Shown here: positions 24,367 through 32,988 of the stretch, one piece after another
How positions within the stretch are numbered: position 1 is the first letter of the stretch
How the letters are laid out: each line of letters starts with the position of its first letter
Source of the DNA: CAZLPZ01 sp964607245
GTDB taxonomy: Bacteria; Pseudomonadota; Alphaproteobacteria; Micavibrionales; Micavibrionaceae
Direction of reading: 5' to 3'
Assembly (NCBI GenBank): GCA_964607245.1
Contig: CAZSIB010000010.1
Location: 1-49,170 of the forward strand
DNA length: 49,170 bases
Translations under genes and position numbers: made by a program
The notes under the pieces: model-generated
Seen by the model: only the letters and a program-made list of their open reading frames with translations
The model's database searches: none
Told to the model about the DNA's origin: nothing

Positions 24367-25517
24367 GTCTCGCCAAAGGGGCGGATAATGTCGCGCAAAC
24401 CTGGGACGGGGAACCCGACCGGTTCAAGGACGAACATGTCGACCCGTTCTTGATGTGGTGCGTGAAAAAAGGATCCTCCGATATCTCGATTCAAACCGAT
24501 AAGCCTGTTTATAACGAACTCGGGGGGTTTTTATACCCGGCCCTTTATCGCCCCATCGACGCGGCCGATATGGCGGTGTTTTTGAATAAAATCTATGGCC
24601 CGGATGCTCAGGCCCGCTTGGCGTCCGGGCGCGACCTGGATGTCTCTTACGAAATTCGTCCCGATCGGTATAACCGGATGCGCTTTCGCGTGAATATTAC
24701 CCCGATTCAATCCAAAGGGCGGGACGGCGCGCAAATTACGATGCGGGTTCTTCCAAAAGAGCCGCCGACGATGAAAGATTTGAACGTCGAACAGGACATC
24801 ATCAATAACTGGGCGCCGCGCCAGGGCATGGTCGTGGTAACAGGCCCCACAGGATCCGGTAAATCGACGCTTCTCGCCGCCGGAAACCGCATGATCATCG
24901 AACGCCCGCGCGGCTGCGGCAAGATGCTGACCTATGAGGCCCCGATTGAATTTACCTATGACACCATCCATTCCCCGCGCTCGCTGATTGCGCAAACGGA
25001 GATTCCTCGGCACTTGCCCGATTTTTCGGCGGGGATTCGTAATGCGCTCCGCCGTAAACCCAATATTATTCTGGTGGGGGAGGCGCGGGATCGTGAAACG
25101 ATTTCGGCGGCGATTGAGGCGGCGCAAACCGGTCACGCTGTGTACACGACGACCCACACCATGGGTGTCTCGGCGACCGTGCGCCGGATGGTCAGTACGT
25201 TTGATATGAAAGAACGCTCGGAACGTGCCTATGCCTTGATGGAGACGTTGCGCCTGATTGTAACCCAAGCGCTTGTGCCCAAAAAGGGCGGTGGTCGGGT
25301 GGGGTGCCGCGAATGGATGCGATTTCCGGATGAGGTGCGTGAAAAACTCCTGGATATGGATTACGAAGATTGGGGCACCGAGATTCAGCGGATGATTCCT
25401 CAATATGGTCAAAGTATGAATAAAACGGCGACGATTTACTTTGAAAAAGGTGTTATTGAACGCCGCTATTATCTGTTACTGACGGGTATTTCGACGGGTG
25501 ATGGCGGCGGGCATTAA
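24345..25517 (+). CDS. dotB: DotB/TraJ-like secretion ATPase
   Basis: A 390-residue hexameric ATPase of the PilT/VirB11 superfamily that powers Dot/Icm-type secretion. An N-terminal PAS-like domain (MWCVKKGSSDISIQ, VSYEIRPDRYNRMRFRVN) precedes the RecA-like core with Walker A GPTGSGKST at 167-175, the Asp/Glu box YEAPIEFTYD, Walker B IILVGEARD at 241-249 and the His box TGHAVYTTTHT at 262-272. The C-terminal IQRMIPQYGQSMNKTA segment is typical of DotB rather than PilT. It starts inside the dotC end, implying coupled translation. The catalytic residues all look intact, so the machine is probably functional. Confidence 0.93.
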   Translation: MAARKPISLAKGADNVAQTWDGEPDRFKDEHVDPFLMWCVKKGSSDISIQTDKPVYNELGGFLYPALYRPIDAADMAVFLNKIYGPDAQARLASGRDLDVSYEIRPDRYNRMRFRVNITPIQSKGRDGAQITMRVLPKEPPTMKDLNVEQDIINNWAPRQGMVVVTGPTGSGKSTLLAAGNRMIIERPRGCGKMLTYEAPIEFTYDTIHSPRSLIAQTEIPRHLPDFSAGIRNALRRKPNIILVGEARDRETISAAIEAAQTGHAVYTTTHTMGVSATVRRMVSTFDMKERSERAYALMETLRLIVTQALVPKKGGGRVGCREWMRFPDEVREKLLDMDYEDWGTEIQRMIPQYGQSMNKTATIYFEKGVIERRYYLLLTGISTGDGGGH

Positions 25518-25568
25518 AAACTGATTTTTACCAAATAATGATTAATTTTTTCTCTTTAGGTGAATACG

Positions 25569-25874
25569 ATGTCCGCTGCGGATCAGATACAACAAGCCCA
25601 GGAACAGTTGAATTGGCATTGGCGCAATTCCATGCGTCCGGTCTTGTTTTTTAATCTGGATGCGCGCGCGGTCTTGCCCCTTTGTGCCCTGTTGTTTTAT
25701 GCGCGCTTGGTGACGTTGTTTCTCGCCTGCTCGATTATTGCGATTTTTTACGTGGTTCAGAAAATGGGCCTGACATTTCCATCGGCTTTACGCAAATTGC
25801 GGGGCGTGATCACGGGGCCTCTCCGGCCCGCACTAAACGCAATGCGCCGCCGGCGCTTTATTGAATACACGTAA
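25569..25874 (+). CDS. icmT: IcmT/TraK-like inner-membrane protein
   Basis: A 101-residue protein with the IcmT core: WHWRNSMRPVLFFNLDARAVLPL, then one or two closely spaced membrane helices (LCALLFYARLVTLFLACSIIAIFYVVQ), GLTFPSALRKLRGVITGP and a basic tail. IcmT is an essential small membrane protein of the Legionella system; TraK is its IncI-plasmid counterpart. AGGTGA five to six bases before the ATG at 25569 selects that start over the GTG at 25560. It lies 51 bases after dotB in the same direction, completing a dotD-dotC-dotB-icmT order. Confidence 0.84.
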   Translation: MSAADQIQQAQEQLNWHWRNSMRPVLFFNLDARAVLPLCALLFYARLVTLFLACSIIAIFYVVQKMGLTFPSALRKLRGVITGPLRPALNAMRRRRFIEYT

Positions 25875-25980
25875 GGAAGACGTCTTTGGCGATAACAAAC
25901 GCTTGATCTGGCTTCTCTGCCCCGTTATCCTTTTGATCGTGATTGTTGATTTGTTTTTCTCCTTTTCGCGGGGGTTTTTA

Positions 25981-27231
25981 ATGCGCGGTCTTTCCGTTTT
26001 GTCTTTGGGCTGTTTTTTGACGCTTGTTCCGGTGTGCGCCGCGCAAGCCGGATTTGACTGGGTGCCACCGGTCGGGGGTACAGTGTCGTCTTCCCCCGCG
26101 CCCGAGATGCAGGTCGAGCCTGTCGCCCCCGTCATGGCGGAACCCATTGAGCCTGCGACCCCTCTGGTGGTGACGACATCTGAGCCGCAAGACATTGCGG
26201 TGGTGCCCCACGGCCCAACAGAAGAACCTGCAGCGACACAAAATTCTACGCCGGCTTCTTCTTATCCGCCACGTGAAAGACAGCCGGCGCATTCCGTGCA
26301 AAAATCATCCGAATCTCAAAAAACCCGCGCCGTTTATCCGCCGCGTGGGAATTTGGCGGCGGCGCCGCTCAACGGAAGTCGAAATGCCGGAAATGTGAAC
26401 GTTCCGTCGCGCCAGGCGCCGACAGATCCGGTTGTGAGTACAACGCCTGAAACAGAACCCGTCGCCCCATCCGTTGAGGTAGTGCAAAAGCCTGCGACTG
26501 TGCCCGCGCCGAAACAAACTTGGGCAGAACCTCTTCAGACTGCGCGGACGTATGATCTTCCCCGTCTGGATGGTTTTGGTGAATCGATCCCGTTTTCTGT
26601 GGCCATTTCCCAAGTCATCCCCCCCGATTTTGCGGTGACGTATGAGGACCAACCTGATCCTGACACGTTGGTCTCCTGGGCGGGTGGGCGGCCATGGGAC
26701 CGTGTGCTTGAAGACATGCTTTATGCCCATGGTTACCGCGTGATGGTTGGGCATAAAACCGTGAGTATTTTTAAAGCCGGTCGTGCGCCATCGGTGACAA
26801 CAAAAAATTTGGCACCGGGGCATGCTGCCTGGGAACGCCCCATTGCCGAGCCTGTGATGCGGCCTGAAGGGCCGGGTGTCGCCGTCCCTGCGCCTGTGAT
26901 GAATGATGTGGCGGCCTTGGATGAACCCAAAGGATACCAAGCCCAACGAGTCGATATTTTTTCCGCGCGCGCCGGAGAACCCGCGCATGAGGTGTTAGAA
27001 CGCTGGTCAAAACAAGCGAATGTGACCTTGTACTGGGAAGCGGATGACCGCTTCACCTTACCCGCTCCAGTTGCGTTTAATGCGACGTTCGCGCGTGCGG
27101 TCGAACAGGTCTTGGGGACATTTCGTGGTGAAGCGGGGCGGCCGATTGCCGAACTTCACCCGAACGTAGGCGCGGGCCCGGTTGTGTTAAGTGTCAAGGC
27201 AGCATCCGACCAAAGTCTGGTGGTTAAATAA
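25981..27231 (+). CDS. TcpQ/PilL-like exported protein following icmT
   Basis: About 416 residues: signal peptide (MRGLSVLSLGCFLTLVPVCAAQA), a long Pro/Ala/Glu/Thr linker to about 185, then two folded modules. The first (about 198-266, IPFSVAISQVIPPDFAVTYE ... WAGGRPWDRVLEDMLYAHGY) resembles secretin N/STN domains. The second (about 324-392, SARAGEPAHEVLERWSKQAN, LYWEADDRFTLP, FARAVEQVLGTF) resembles the TcpQ C-terminal domain of pilus systems such as TcpQ and PilL. The frame stays open to a TTG at 25861 and would add a hydrophobic helix; I prefer the ATG with a GGGGG site. Its place after icmT suggests a periplasmic part of the same machine. The end overlaps flgL by eight bases, convergently. 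Confidence 0.72.
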   Translation: MRGLSVLSLGCFLTLVPVCAAQAGFDWVPPVGGTVSSSPAPEMQVEPVAPVMAEPIEPATPLVVTTSEPQDIAVVPHGPTEEPAATQNSTPASSYPPRERQPAHSVQKSSESQKTRAVYPPRGNLAAAPLNGSRNAGNVNVPSRQAPTDPVVSTTPETEPVAPSVEVVQKPATVPAPKQTWAEPLQTARTYDLPRLDGFGESIPFSVAISQVIPPDFAVTYEDQPDPDTLVSWAGGRPWDRVLEDMLYAHGYRVMVGHKTVSIFKAGRAPSVTTKNLAPGHAAWERPIAEPVMRPEGPGVAVPAPVMNDVAALDEPKGYQAQRVDIFSARAGEPAHEVLERWSKQANVTLYWEADDRFTLPAPVAFNATFARAVEQVLGTFRGEAGRPIAELHPNVGAGPVVLSVKAASDQSLVVK

Positions 27232-28288
27232 AATTCGTTAAGGATTGCTGGCCTAAACGCGCGGTAACCTGATACGCTGCGGTCAATTGAATTTGAAGCG
27301 CGTTAATCCGCACGGCGACTTCTGCTGGATCGGCGTCTTCAATCTGGCCCAACGTCGTTTCAAGCGCATTTTTATCCGAGATATGATCCTGTTCAATCGT
27401 CCCCAGTTGCAGGTGGACACGTTGTAAACGTTGTTCTTCGATTTCAAGATCTTGAATTCCGGCGTTTACGGTTTTAATCACATCCTCAAACATTTCAAAA
27501 AAATTGTCGCGCTGTTCGTCTTCTGTGGCACCGGGGGCGGTTTCGGTGGTCAGTGGATTGTCGTCTTCTTCCAGTGCAATTTTGTCCAAGACAACATTTT
27601 TAAAAAGTGTCATGGCATTCAAGATATCTTTGATGCCGTCGCTGTCCCCGAGCATTGTATATTCAAGATCAACCGAAACGTCAGCGCGGACAAAAACACC
27701 CGTCGTCGTTCCGGATGACAATGCCGGTGAATACCCCATCGTCGTTTCGGGCGTTGCCTTATAAGAGGAGAGAAGCGTATCGGTTGTGATCGTCCCGTCT
27801 TTCCAATCTTCAAGTAAATTAGTCATGTAGGTGTCATGAGCACCTGTGTCGTCCATCGGTTTTGTAAAGGCGTCGGATCCAGCCAAAAGATATCGGTCGC
27901 CATCACGCACATCAACAAGGGTCCGAAGATATTCGCTGGTGGTACGCGCGAATTCTTTCATGCTATTAAAATCAACATCGCCTTTTTGTAATTCAAGTCC
28001 CATCGAATCCGCAAAGTTTTTTGCCTGCTCGCGGATTTCCGAGAGCGTTTCAAGAATTGTGCTAATCCGTGTTTTTCCAACGGTAATGTTTGTCTTATAA
28101 ACATCGATATGATTTAAATCGGCGCGGGTCCGTTGTTGTGGGATCACGGCTTCGTCGAGGCCTGCAAACAGATTCGTTTTTTTTCCGGAGGAGAGTTGAA
28201 TCTGAAGGTCGTTGAGTTGCGCACGGATATCGCGCAGACGCGCGCTGTTATCCAAAAGCTGACCCATGGTTGAAATATTGTTTGACAT
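27224..28288 (-). CDS. flgL: Flagellar hook-filament junction protein FlgL
   Basis: A 354-residue flagellin-superfamily protein acting as hook-associated protein 3. The N-terminal MGQLLDNSARLRDIRAQLND, LQIQLSSGKKTNLFAGLDE and LSEIREQAKNFADSM heptads and the C-terminal ALETTLGQIEDADPAEVAVRINALQIQLTAAY form the conserved coiled-coil core; the middle (about 140-240) is variable. It matches FlgL better than flagellin because it is encoded directly after flgK and has the shorter middle domain. It is exported by the flagellar type III apparatus. Gap to flgK 29 bases; no other flagellar genes are in the window. Confidence 0.88.
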   Translation of the reverse strand: MSNNISTMGQLLDNSARLRDIRAQLNDLQIQLSSGKKTNLFAGLDEAVIPQQRTRADLNHIDVYKTNITVGKTRISTILETLSEIREQAKNFADSMGLELQKGDVDFNSMKEFARTTSEYLRTLVDVRDGDRYLLAGSDAFTKPMDDTGAHDTYMTNLLEDWKDGTITTDTLLSSYKATPETTMGYSPALSSGTTTGVFVRADVSVDLEYTMLGDSDGIKDILNAMTLFKNVVLDKIALEEDDNPLTTETAPGATEDEQRDNFFEMFEDVIKTVNAGIQDLEIEEQRLQRVHLQLGTIEQDHISDKNALETTLGQIEDADPAEVAVRINALQIQLTAAYQVTARLGQQSLTNFI

Positions 28289-28317
28289 GATGGTATGACT
28301 GCCCTTTTGTTAAAAAA

Positions 28318-30609
28318 TTAAATCGAGTTTAAAAGATCATCAAACATTTGATCGACTGTCGAAATCGCGCGGGCTGCGGCCGCATAGGCGTTTTGGATGA
28401 CGATCAGATGTGCCAGTTCTTCATCAATATTGACGGCCGATTGATCAAGAAGCTTTTTCTCGAGTGTCGCGCGATATTGTTCCTGATCATCCCGTAAATT
28501 TGTCGTGGTGACTTGATCTTGGGTTTGTGTGTTGACCATCTTTTGAGAAAAATCGATAAGAGATGTCGCGCTGATAATACGACTGTCTAATGTCACGCTT
28601 GGGCCCAAATTACTGCTGCGGAACGCGGCATGGTCATGTGCCACAATCGGGTCGGCGGCGCCGAATATTTCTTCGATAATCCCCAGGCCCCCCGCCGTTG
28701 AGAATCCGGCGGCGTCACTGGTAAACGGACCGCCAATCACCTTGATATCGCCGCCGCGCTGGGGCCTAAAACTTAAATGACCACTTCCATTAATGACGAT
28801 ATCGGCGGTGTCGATGCCGGGCACTGCGTCAATTTTGGTTACAAGATCTGTTTCGGTGTCGCCGGGTTCGATGGTGATGCGTACAGGCGTACTAGCCCCG
28901 ACTTGGATGTCAAAATAAGGGTCTGTCGTGGTCGTTGTGCCAGCGGTCAGGCCCAAGAAATCAAGCCCGTCGGTTCCCATCGATCCCCCGCCAACTGTAA
29001 TATTGCCGCGCGTACTGATGCTGAGTTGACCATAGGTATTGACAGTTGCGCTGACCGCCAAATCTGCCGGCCAGGTTTGCGCGTTGATATAAGAGGCCAG
29101 TTGTTCGGCGGCATTATCGACCGTACCAATGCCTGTGCCCAAACCTGCGCCCCCAATCGGATAGGCAGCAGCAGCAGCGGAAAGATCAATCGTGATTGTG
29201 CCGCTGTCGGCCCCAATGCGTGTATCGTAAATACGCAAGGTAAAATCGTCAGTTGTAGCAGTAAATGGATTACCAGCGGCGGCGTTCACGTCAGTTGTAT
29301 ATTCAGCAAGATTCTTTGTAGACTTCATTAAGTTTTGAGAAAAAAGGCCAAAATTTTCCTGAAGCGTATCACCTGCGGGGTTGACGGAGACGCGGACATC
29401 CCGCGATCCCGTTACGGATTCATATTCGAGAGTACCAAAGGAGAATTCAAGAACACGGCGAATGACTTCGTTCGATCCGCTTTGAATCGAATCACCTTCT
29501 GTTCCGCTTTGGAGTAAAGTCGGATCATCAACAATATTGGGGTTCACCGTGATCTCGCGCGCGAATCCCACGTAATCGACGGGCGTTAACGGGCCGGGCG
29601 GGTCGGGGACAGGCGCGGTGTCTGCGGGAATTTGTCCGCTGGCATCGGTGAAGAGGCGCAAGCCCAAAGAATCAAATCGTTGGGCCATCCGAAAAGCCAT
29701 TTCATCGATTTGCGCTTGGTACTGCGGCAATATTTTATCCCGCAAATCAACAAGCGCACCCATTTTACCCCCGAGTCCAAAGGGAATCATATCAAAGGCG
29801 GTGGGCTCCGATGTTGGATCTCCGCCCAGGTAAATACCGTTGACGGATGCGGGGTAATATTTATCCGCTCCGATATTTGCTTTTTCAAAAAAGATTGTTT
29901 CGGCGTTTTGATCGGTCAATTGAATGCCGGTTGTGGTTTGAACAACCATCACACCGTCGCCGCGCTGGAAAAAACTAATATCAATATATTGTGCAAGGTC
30001 TGAAATCGCTTGATCACGCAAATCTTCGAATGTTGCGGTACTGCGTTGTTGGTTGCGGTTGGCTTGAACCTGACGGTTTTGTTCGGCAATTTGTTCAAGG
30101 AGGCTGTTGACGGCACTTACGGCTGTGCCGATTTCATCTTCGGTATCATTGCGTAATTTTGTAACGAGATCCGCAAAGTCGTTAATTTTTAACGCGGTAT
30201 CTTGCGCCTGATTGATCACCGCACTTGAGGCATAGGGGTCTTGCGGATCATCAGAAAGTGCCGAAAATCGATCTTTCAGGGCGGCAATTTCTGCCGATAT
30301 GGCATTTTCGGAATCAGGGGATCCGTGAAAACGCTGAACCTGATCTAGATACTTGATTTTTGTTTCTAACCCGCCGACGGACGAGACTTGGGTCCATAAA
30401 TCGCGGGATAAAGATAAATCGACCTTCCGGATAATGGTATCCGCGGATACGCCAACTGCGACACCCGCCACGGCGCGCACGGATTGGGGCAGAATTTTTC
30501 TTGTATACCCCGGGGTCTGGACGTTCGCGATATTCGTTGAAATCACGTTCAACTGTTGCTGCGCGATACGAAGGCCCGATAGGGCGGAATCAAGTGCACT
30601 CGATGACAT
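28318..30609 (-). CDS. flgK: Flagellar hook-associated protein FlgK
   Basis: A 763-residue HAP1. The N-terminus SSSALDSALSGLRIAQQQLN and VISTNIANVQTPGYTRK, and the C-terminus ELAHLIVIQNAYAAAARAIS followed by VDQMFDDLLNSI, are the paired rod/hook-family signatures. The start at 30609 has AAGAGG nine bases upstream; the frame continues to 30642 but that would push the conserved N-terminus inward. At 763 residues it is about 200 longer than the Salmonella protein. The extra length lies in the middle and C-terminal third (about 470-650), with beta-rich repeats such as FTLRIYDTRIGADSGTITIDL and PVRITIEPGDTETDLVTKID, probably surface domains of the hook-filament junction. Confidence 0.93.
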   Translation of the reverse strand: MSSSALDSALSGLRIAQQQLNVISTNIANVQTPGYTRKILPQSVRAVAGVAVGVSADTIIRKVDLSLSRDLWTQVSSVGGLETKIKYLDQVQRFHGSPDSENAISAEIAALKDRFSALSDDPQDPYASSAVINQAQDTALKINDFADLVTKLRNDTEDEIGTAVSAVNSLLEQIAEQNRQVQANRNQQRSTATFEDLRDQAISDLAQYIDISFFQRGDGVMVVQTTTGIQLTDQNAETIFFEKANIGADKYYPASVNGIYLGGDPTSEPTAFDMIPFGLGGKMGALVDLRDKILPQYQAQIDEMAFRMAQRFDSLGLRLFTDASGQIPADTAPVPDPPGPLTPVDYVGFAREITVNPNIVDDPTLLQSGTEGDSIQSGSNEVIRRVLEFSFGTLEYESVTGSRDVRVSVNPAGDTLQENFGLFSQNLMKSTKNLAEYTTDVNAAAGNPFTATTDDFTLRIYDTRIGADSGTITIDLSAAAAAYPIGGAGLGTGIGTVDNAAEQLASYINAQTWPADLAVSATVNTYGQLSISTRGNITVGGGSMGTDGLDFLGLTAGTTTTTDPYFDIQVGASTPVRITIEPGDTETDLVTKIDAVPGIDTADIVINGSGHLSFRPQRGGDIKVIGGPFTSDAAGFSTAGGLGIIEEIFGAADPIVAHDHAAFRSSNLGPSVTLDSRIISATSLIDFSQKMVNTQTQDQVTTTNLRDDQEQYRATLEKKLLDQSAVNIDEELAHLIVIQNAYAAAARAISTVDQMFDDLLNSI

Positions 30610-30681
30610 CGGAAAAAACCTCTTGTCATGCAAGCGTTGCAAATTCGGTGCCAGGAATATAGGGAAATCTACCTAGACGGT

Positions 30682-31377
30682 CTATCGCGTGAGAAGGACC
30701 GAATAAAAATGGTAATCCGTTCCGCAGGTGACGCAGGCATGCATCATGGGCAGTTTGCTGAAACTGCTGCTATCGAGCACATTGGGGGTCGCGTTAAACC
30801 CCGCTCCCGGGCCAAAGCGTTTGCTGGCCCCGCCCTCCACACAGTCGGGTGTTGTTCCCGTCACGCTGTCATCCGGTTGACCGGTGAGGCCCAGTTGTTT
30901 GTTCACGGCCGTACAAAATGACGCTGTGACATAGGGCAGAACAGCAATCAACTCTGGCGCGTCCGATCCGATTTGAGGAATGGCGGTGGTCCCATAAAAT
31001 TCCCAGGCGCCGGATCCGCTCGCAATGATATCCGCCGGGGCCGTATGGTAGCGCGCTTGTCCACCACTTTCGGAAAAGACTTGATACGCCGGGGTTGTGG
31101 CAATGCTGCCGTAATCGGCGGCGGCGTCCGGATGCGCAAAACGCAGGGCTGTTTCGGACGCGCCGTTTCGGATGACTTGGTCAACGCCAAGGGCGAGTTC
31201 AGCGGCATCCCGCAGCACTTGGGCGGCATTTATTTTCAGTTGTTCTTGCGTGATTGTATCGCGCCCGCCGGAAAATCCGCGAATAGCGGCGGTCAATAAC
31301 CCCAGTAACACAATCGCCATAAAGATCATGACAAAGACATTGCCGCGGGCGCTGTGTCGGGGGGAGGGGATCATCAT
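30682..31377 (-). CDS. Pilin-like single-helix exported protein
   Basis: About 231 residues. A short basic N-terminus (MMIPSPRHSARGN) precedes one long hydrophobic helix VFVMIFMAIVLLGLLTAAI, then TITQEQLKINAAQVLRDAAE and a Ser/Gly/Ala-rich, mainly beta C-terminal region with two cysteine pairs (residues in FCTAV, PDCVEG and HACVTCG). The layout, a few polar residues, one helix continuing as an amphipathic spine, and a globular end, is that of pseudopilins, but the canonical G-F-T-L-x-E prepilin site is not present. The frame extends to 31443; the ATG at 31377 puts the basic tail just before the helix. It follows dacF closely and shares its direction. No family name can be given. Confidence 0.63.
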   Translation of the reverse strand: MMIPSPRHSARGNVFVMIFMAIVLLGLLTAAIRGFSGGRDTITQEQLKINAAQVLRDAAELALGVDQVIRNGASETALRFAHPDAAADYGSIATTPAYQVFSESGGQARYHTAPADIIASGSGAWEFYGTTAIPQIGSDAPELIAVLPYVTASFCTAVNKQLGLTGQPDDSVTGTTPDCVEGGASKRFGPGAGFNATPNVLDSSSFSKLPMMHACVTCGTDYHFYSVLLTR

Positions 31378-31394
31378 GGCGACGATTTTAACCC

Positions 31395-32768
31395 TTAAAA
31401 ACCTTCGGGCGCAAGGACAAGGCAACTCGCTAAAATTTTGCATACGCGTTCGGCCTCAAGCTTGCTTAAGTTCCCGAGACGGGCGCGAAAAAGCCACCCG
31501 TTCTCGACCGATTTAAGTGGCGCGACCATCGGCGTGGCATGACGGAGGCCAGCGGGAAGTTTTTGTGCCGCAAGATAAAGCGCGCGGTCGGTCGCCTCAC
31601 GGCTTTGATAGGCGCCGATTTGCGCGGTATAGTCGCGGCCCCGAATTGTCGGGCCCGACACGGAATGTGGGGCGCCGTCAATCACCAGGACGCCCGCCGC
31701 CGGGGCCAGTATGGGTTTCCGTCCGGGCAGGGCGGTACCGTTGACGATTTTTGATTCTGTATTCAGTACCAGAGAAGAGGGGAGGGTAGGGGAATCGAGG
31801 ACAAGCCCGGCTGGTTCTTGCGCCCCAAGCGCCCGGAGTGTCGGGGATAAGGCAACGGGGAGATCCTGGCGGGCGATGACGGGATCTGGCGTTTTTTGGA
31901 GTTTCGGGGGTTTTAAAAACGCGGCGTCCAAAATTTTTTCCATGTGCTCATTTCGGCTTTGTGCGCTCCGCCCGCCCAAGACAACACCGATGAGCCGACG
32001 ATCCCCGCGCGTCGCGGACGCCACCAGATTAAATCCAGATTGGCTGATATATCCCGTTTTCATGCCATCCATACCGGCGTATGTATTCATCAATTTATTG
32101 TGGTTGGGGTGCACGCGCCCGGCATACGAAAACTGGCGCAGGCCAAAATACCGGTAATACCGCGGATAGGTGTTAATAATGTACCGCGCCAAAATCGCCA
32201 TATCTCTGGCACTTGTGACTTGAAACGGGCTGTGGAGGCCCGATGCGTTCACAAAATGCGTCCGGGTCATCCCAATTTCCCGGGCGCGCGCCGTCATTTT
32301 TTGGGCAAATCGCGCCTCACTCCCGCCCAAGGCCTCGGCGATCGCGGCGGCGATATCGTTTGCGGATTTAACCGAAATGGCGCGTAAAGCTTGATCGACC
32401 GTAATACGCCCGCCGGGTTTGATCCCTAGTTTACTCGGGGACATGCTGGCCGCATGGTTTGAAATACGAATATAATCCGTACCCTTAATTCGCTTTTCGG
32501 CAAGCGTGTCAAAGGCGAGAAGCATGGTCATCATTTTGGTAAGTGATGCCGGGTGGCGCGCACTATCGGCATTTGCGGCCATTAAAACTTCACCTGTGGC
32601 GGCATCAATCACGATTGCGGCGTATTTATCGGGGGCGTTTGTTTGTGCGGCCCGGTTCCCGCGTTTGCGCGCTGCCCAAGCATCGGCTGTGATGGCCATT
32701 TGCGCGACCAACACCAACAAAATCACCAAAAGTCGGAAAAGACGAGAGAAAGAAGAAAATGGAATCAC
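31395..32768 (-). CDS. D-alanyl-D-alanine carboxypeptidase with C-terminal SPOR-like domain
   Basis: A 457-residue S11 (DacA/DacF-type) penicillin-binding protein that trims peptidoglycan side chains in the periplasm. The signal peptide ends near ADAWA. Active-site motifs are SLTK (S75, K78), SAN in ISVKSANDIAAAIAEALGG, and KTG in MDGMKTGYISQSGFNL. After a Pro-rich linker, residues from about 385 (DYTAQIGAYQSREATDRALY ... GWLFRARLGNLSKLEAERVC) match a SPOR domain, which binds denuded septal glycan. This suggests action at the division site and is a combination I associate with alphaproteobacterial DacF-type enzymes. Divergent from the type I secretion operon. Confidence 0.92.
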   Translation of the reverse strand: MIPFSSFSRLFRLLVILLVLVAQMAITADAWAARKRGNRAAQTNAPDKYAAIVIDAATGEVLMAANADSARHPASLTKMMTMLLAFDTLAEKRIKGTDYIRISNHAASMSPSKLGIKPGGRITVDQALRAISVKSANDIAAAIAEALGGSEARFAQKMTARAREIGMTRTHFVNASGLHSPFQVTSARDMAILARYIINTYPRYYRYFGLRQFSYAGRVHPNHNKLMNTYAGMDGMKTGYISQSGFNLVASATRGDRRLIGVVLGGRSAQSRNEHMEKILDAAFLKPPKLQKTPDPVIARQDLPVALSPTLRALGAQEPAGLVLDSPTLPSSLVLNTESKIVNGTALPGRKPILAPAAGVLVIDGAPHSVSGPTIRGRDYTAQIGAYQSREATDRALYLAAQKLPAGLRHATPMVAPLKSVENGWLFRARLGNLSKLEAERVCKILASCLVLAPEGF

Positions 32769-32931
32769 GAGATGATGGGCCAGGACAGATCTGATGATTC
32801 ATTGGTACCTGATCCCGCGTGAGGGTTCAAGATGTTTAGGCGGGGCTTTCATGGGACGAGACATATATTATGTATAAAAAGATTCTTGAGATCCTATTAA
32901 GCCGTCCTTAAACCGTGTGGGATTAGGATAG

Positions 32932-32959
32932 GGGCGGGGTCGGATCATCGGTCCCGCCC
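32932..32959 (+). promoter_or_regulatory. GC-rich inverted repeat before the type I secretion operon
   Basis: GGGCGGG (32932-32938) and CCCGCCC (32953-32959) enclose 14 bases, 29 bases before the ABC-transporter ATG. An AT-rich block (ATATATTATGTATAAAA around 32862-32878) in the same 220-base divergent gap could hold -10 boxes for both directions. The repeat could be an operator or a 5' hairpin. Confidence 0.42.
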
Positions 32960-32988
32960 GCTTTGACCAGGTCAATAACAATATCATC

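Noticed and set aside
24531..25412. 293-residue open frame antisense to dotB
   Set aside because: dotB has all catalytic motifs and coupled starts; the antisense frame is a compositional shadow.
22926..25874. Integrative conjugative element or plasmid fragment
   Set aside because: No relaxase, coupling protein, integrase or att repeats flank the dot genes, and composition matches the surrounding chromosome.
25560..25874. icmT starting at the GTG at 25560
   Set aside because: The AGGTGA at 25558-25563 would overlap the GTG itself and is correctly spaced for the ATG at 25569.
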